Shown one piece after another: positions 4,522-5,384 of a stretch of 5,384 bases of DNA. The notes beneath the pieces were generated by a model. It was given only the letters and a program-made list of their open reading frames with translations, was not told the origin of the DNA and did not search any database. Both the position numbers and the translations under genes were made by a program. Position 1 is the first letter of the stretch. Each line of letters begins with the position of its first letter. The DNA is from Acidobacteriota bacterium (GTDB taxonomy: Bacteria > Acidobacteriota > Vicinamibacteria > Vicinamibacterales > 2-12-FULL-66-21), in contig JACDCA010000395.1 of assembly GCA_013694635.1 (NCBI GenBank), positions 1 through 5,384 on the forward strand, read 5' to 3'.

Positions 4522-5384
4522 ATGAACGATGTCCTCGCATTGATCCTCGGCGGCGGGCGCGGCACACGCCTCTTTCCGCTAACCCATATGCGTTCGAAGC
4601 CGGCGGTGCCAATTGGCGGGAAATACCGGCTCATCGACATCCCTATCAGCAACTGCCTCCACGCCGGTCTGAAGAAGATCTTCGTCCTGACCCAGTTCAA
4701 CTCGGCATCGTTGAACCGGCATATCGCCCAGACGTATCGCCTCGACACGTTTTCCGAGGGATTCGTCGAGGTGCTGGCGGCCGAACAGACCCCCGACAGT
4801 TCCGCATGGTTTCAGGGCACGGCGGACGCGGTCCGGCAGGCGGCCAGACATTTCGCCGGCTACGACGCTGACCATTACCTGATCCTGGCCGGTGACCACC
4901 TCTATCGAATGGACTTCTGCGACCTGATCGAATCGCACATCGAAAACCGGGCCGACATCACGATCGCGGCGCAGCCGGTGACGCGTGAGGACGCGACCGA
5001 CATGGGAATCTTCAGATTCGATCAGGACGGGCAGATCGCCGGGTTCGAGGAAAAACCAGACGCGGCGCGGCTCGCGGAAATGCGCGGCAGCGTGACCGGC
5101 GGCGCCGTGCGAGCAGGCGTTTCGGCTGACCGCCCGTTTGTCGCGTCGATGGGGATCTATGTCTTTTCACGCGAGGTGCTGTTCGAATCGCTCCAGCAGC
5201 CGGGCGTGGACTTCGGGAAGGAACTGATACCGCGGGCGCTCAGTACCTACACCGTGCATCCGTACATCTACCGCGGGTACTGGGCGGATGTCGGCACCAT
5301 CCAGTCTTTCTATCAGGCCAACATGCAGCTCGCGCAACGTAGCGCGCCGTTCAACTTCTTCCATCCGCGCTTCCCCATCTACAC
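4522..5384 (+). CDS. glgC: Glucose-1-phosphate adenylyltransferase (ADP-glucose pyrophosphorylase), 3' end outside window
   Basis: Makes ADP-glucose from ATP and glucose-1-phosphate, the first committed and usually allosterically controlled step of bacterial glycogen synthesis. 287 codons of an expected 420 or so are present; the frame is open at the right edge. Seen: nucleotide-binding loop ILGGGRGTRLFPLT (8-21), RSKPAVPIGGKYRLIDIPISNC (24-45), QFNSASLNRH (58-67), GFVEVLAAEQ (80-89), WFQGTADAVR (96-105), the catalytic-site GDHLYRMD (124-131), the glucose-1-phosphate lysine in FEEKP (175-179), and YWADVGTIQSFY (253-264) at the end of the catalytic domain. The C-terminal beta-helix regulatory domain lies mostly beyond the edge. 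The wording of these motifs resembles the cyanobacterial/plant type more than the enterobacterial one. No clear Shine-Dalgarno precedes the ATG at 4522, the only start that includes the intact N-terminal strand. Confidence 0.95.
   Translation, partial: MNDVLALILGGGRGTRLFPLTHMRSKPAVPIGGKYRLIDIPISNCLHAGLKKIFVLTQFNSASLNRHIAQTYRLDTFSEGFVEVLAAEQTPDSSAWFQGTADAVRQAARHFAGYDADHYLILAGDHLYRMDFCDLIESHIENRADITIAAQPVTREDATDMGIFRFDQDGQIAGFEEKPDAARLAEMRGSVTGGAVRAGVSADRPFVASMGIYVFSREVLFESLQQPGVDFGKELIPRALSTYTVHPYIYRGYWADVGTIQSFYQANMQLAQRSAPFNFFHPRFPIY

Noticed and set aside
4579..4938. Minus-strand open frames opposite glgC
   Set aside because: They lie antisense to strongly conserved GlgC motifs and have no recognisable features or start signals.

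Overview
The window is high-GC bacterial DNA with tightly packed genes, 4-bp stop/start overlaps and Shine-Dalgarno sites on some genes. Gene content and short heptamer repeats between genes would suit an Acidobacteriota-like soil or sediment bacterium. That placement is only an inference; nothing here fixes the taxon.

Layout. (1) 1-1642, plus strand: the end of pstC and all of pstA, the two membrane permeases of the high-affinity phosphate ABC transporter, joined by an ATGA overlap. The ATPase gene pstB does not follow. (2) 1664-3383: a compact arsenic module. arsR (plus strand) diverges from arsM-arsC (minus strand) across a 71-bp control region. This region carries two near-identical 22-bp AT-armed operator-like repeats, overlaid with a textbook -35/-10 promoter for arsM and an extended -10 for arsR. 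arsM and arsC are coupled by a GTGA overlap. No arsenite efflux pump is present in the window. (3) 3478-4170: an OmpR/PhoB-family response regulator without an adjacent kinase. (4) 4171-4398, minus strand: a short uncharacterised protein whose reading frame does not stop before it runs antisense through the whole response-regulator gene. (5) 4522-5384: the first two thirds of glgC (ADP-glucose pyrophosphorylase), cut by the right edge.

How it fits together: Pst systems import phosphate and can also admit arsenate, a phosphate mimic. ArsC would reduce arsenate to arsenite, ArsM would methylate arsenite using SAM, and ArsR would derepress the pathway when it binds arsenite. The arsenic module sits exactly where pstB-phoU would be expected between pstA and a PhoB-like regulator, and is bordered on both sides by related GTGCGAC-type repeats. 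This suggests insertion into, or rearrangement of, a phosphate locus. A tandem 11-bp direct repeat upstream of glgC has the geometry of an OmpR/PhoB-type binding site and may link the regulator to its neighbour genes.

The most unusual points are the efflux-free arsR/arsM-arsC module with its dual-repeat promoter, the missing pstB, the open-ended small protein, and the candidate response-regulator box. No wholly new system is evident.
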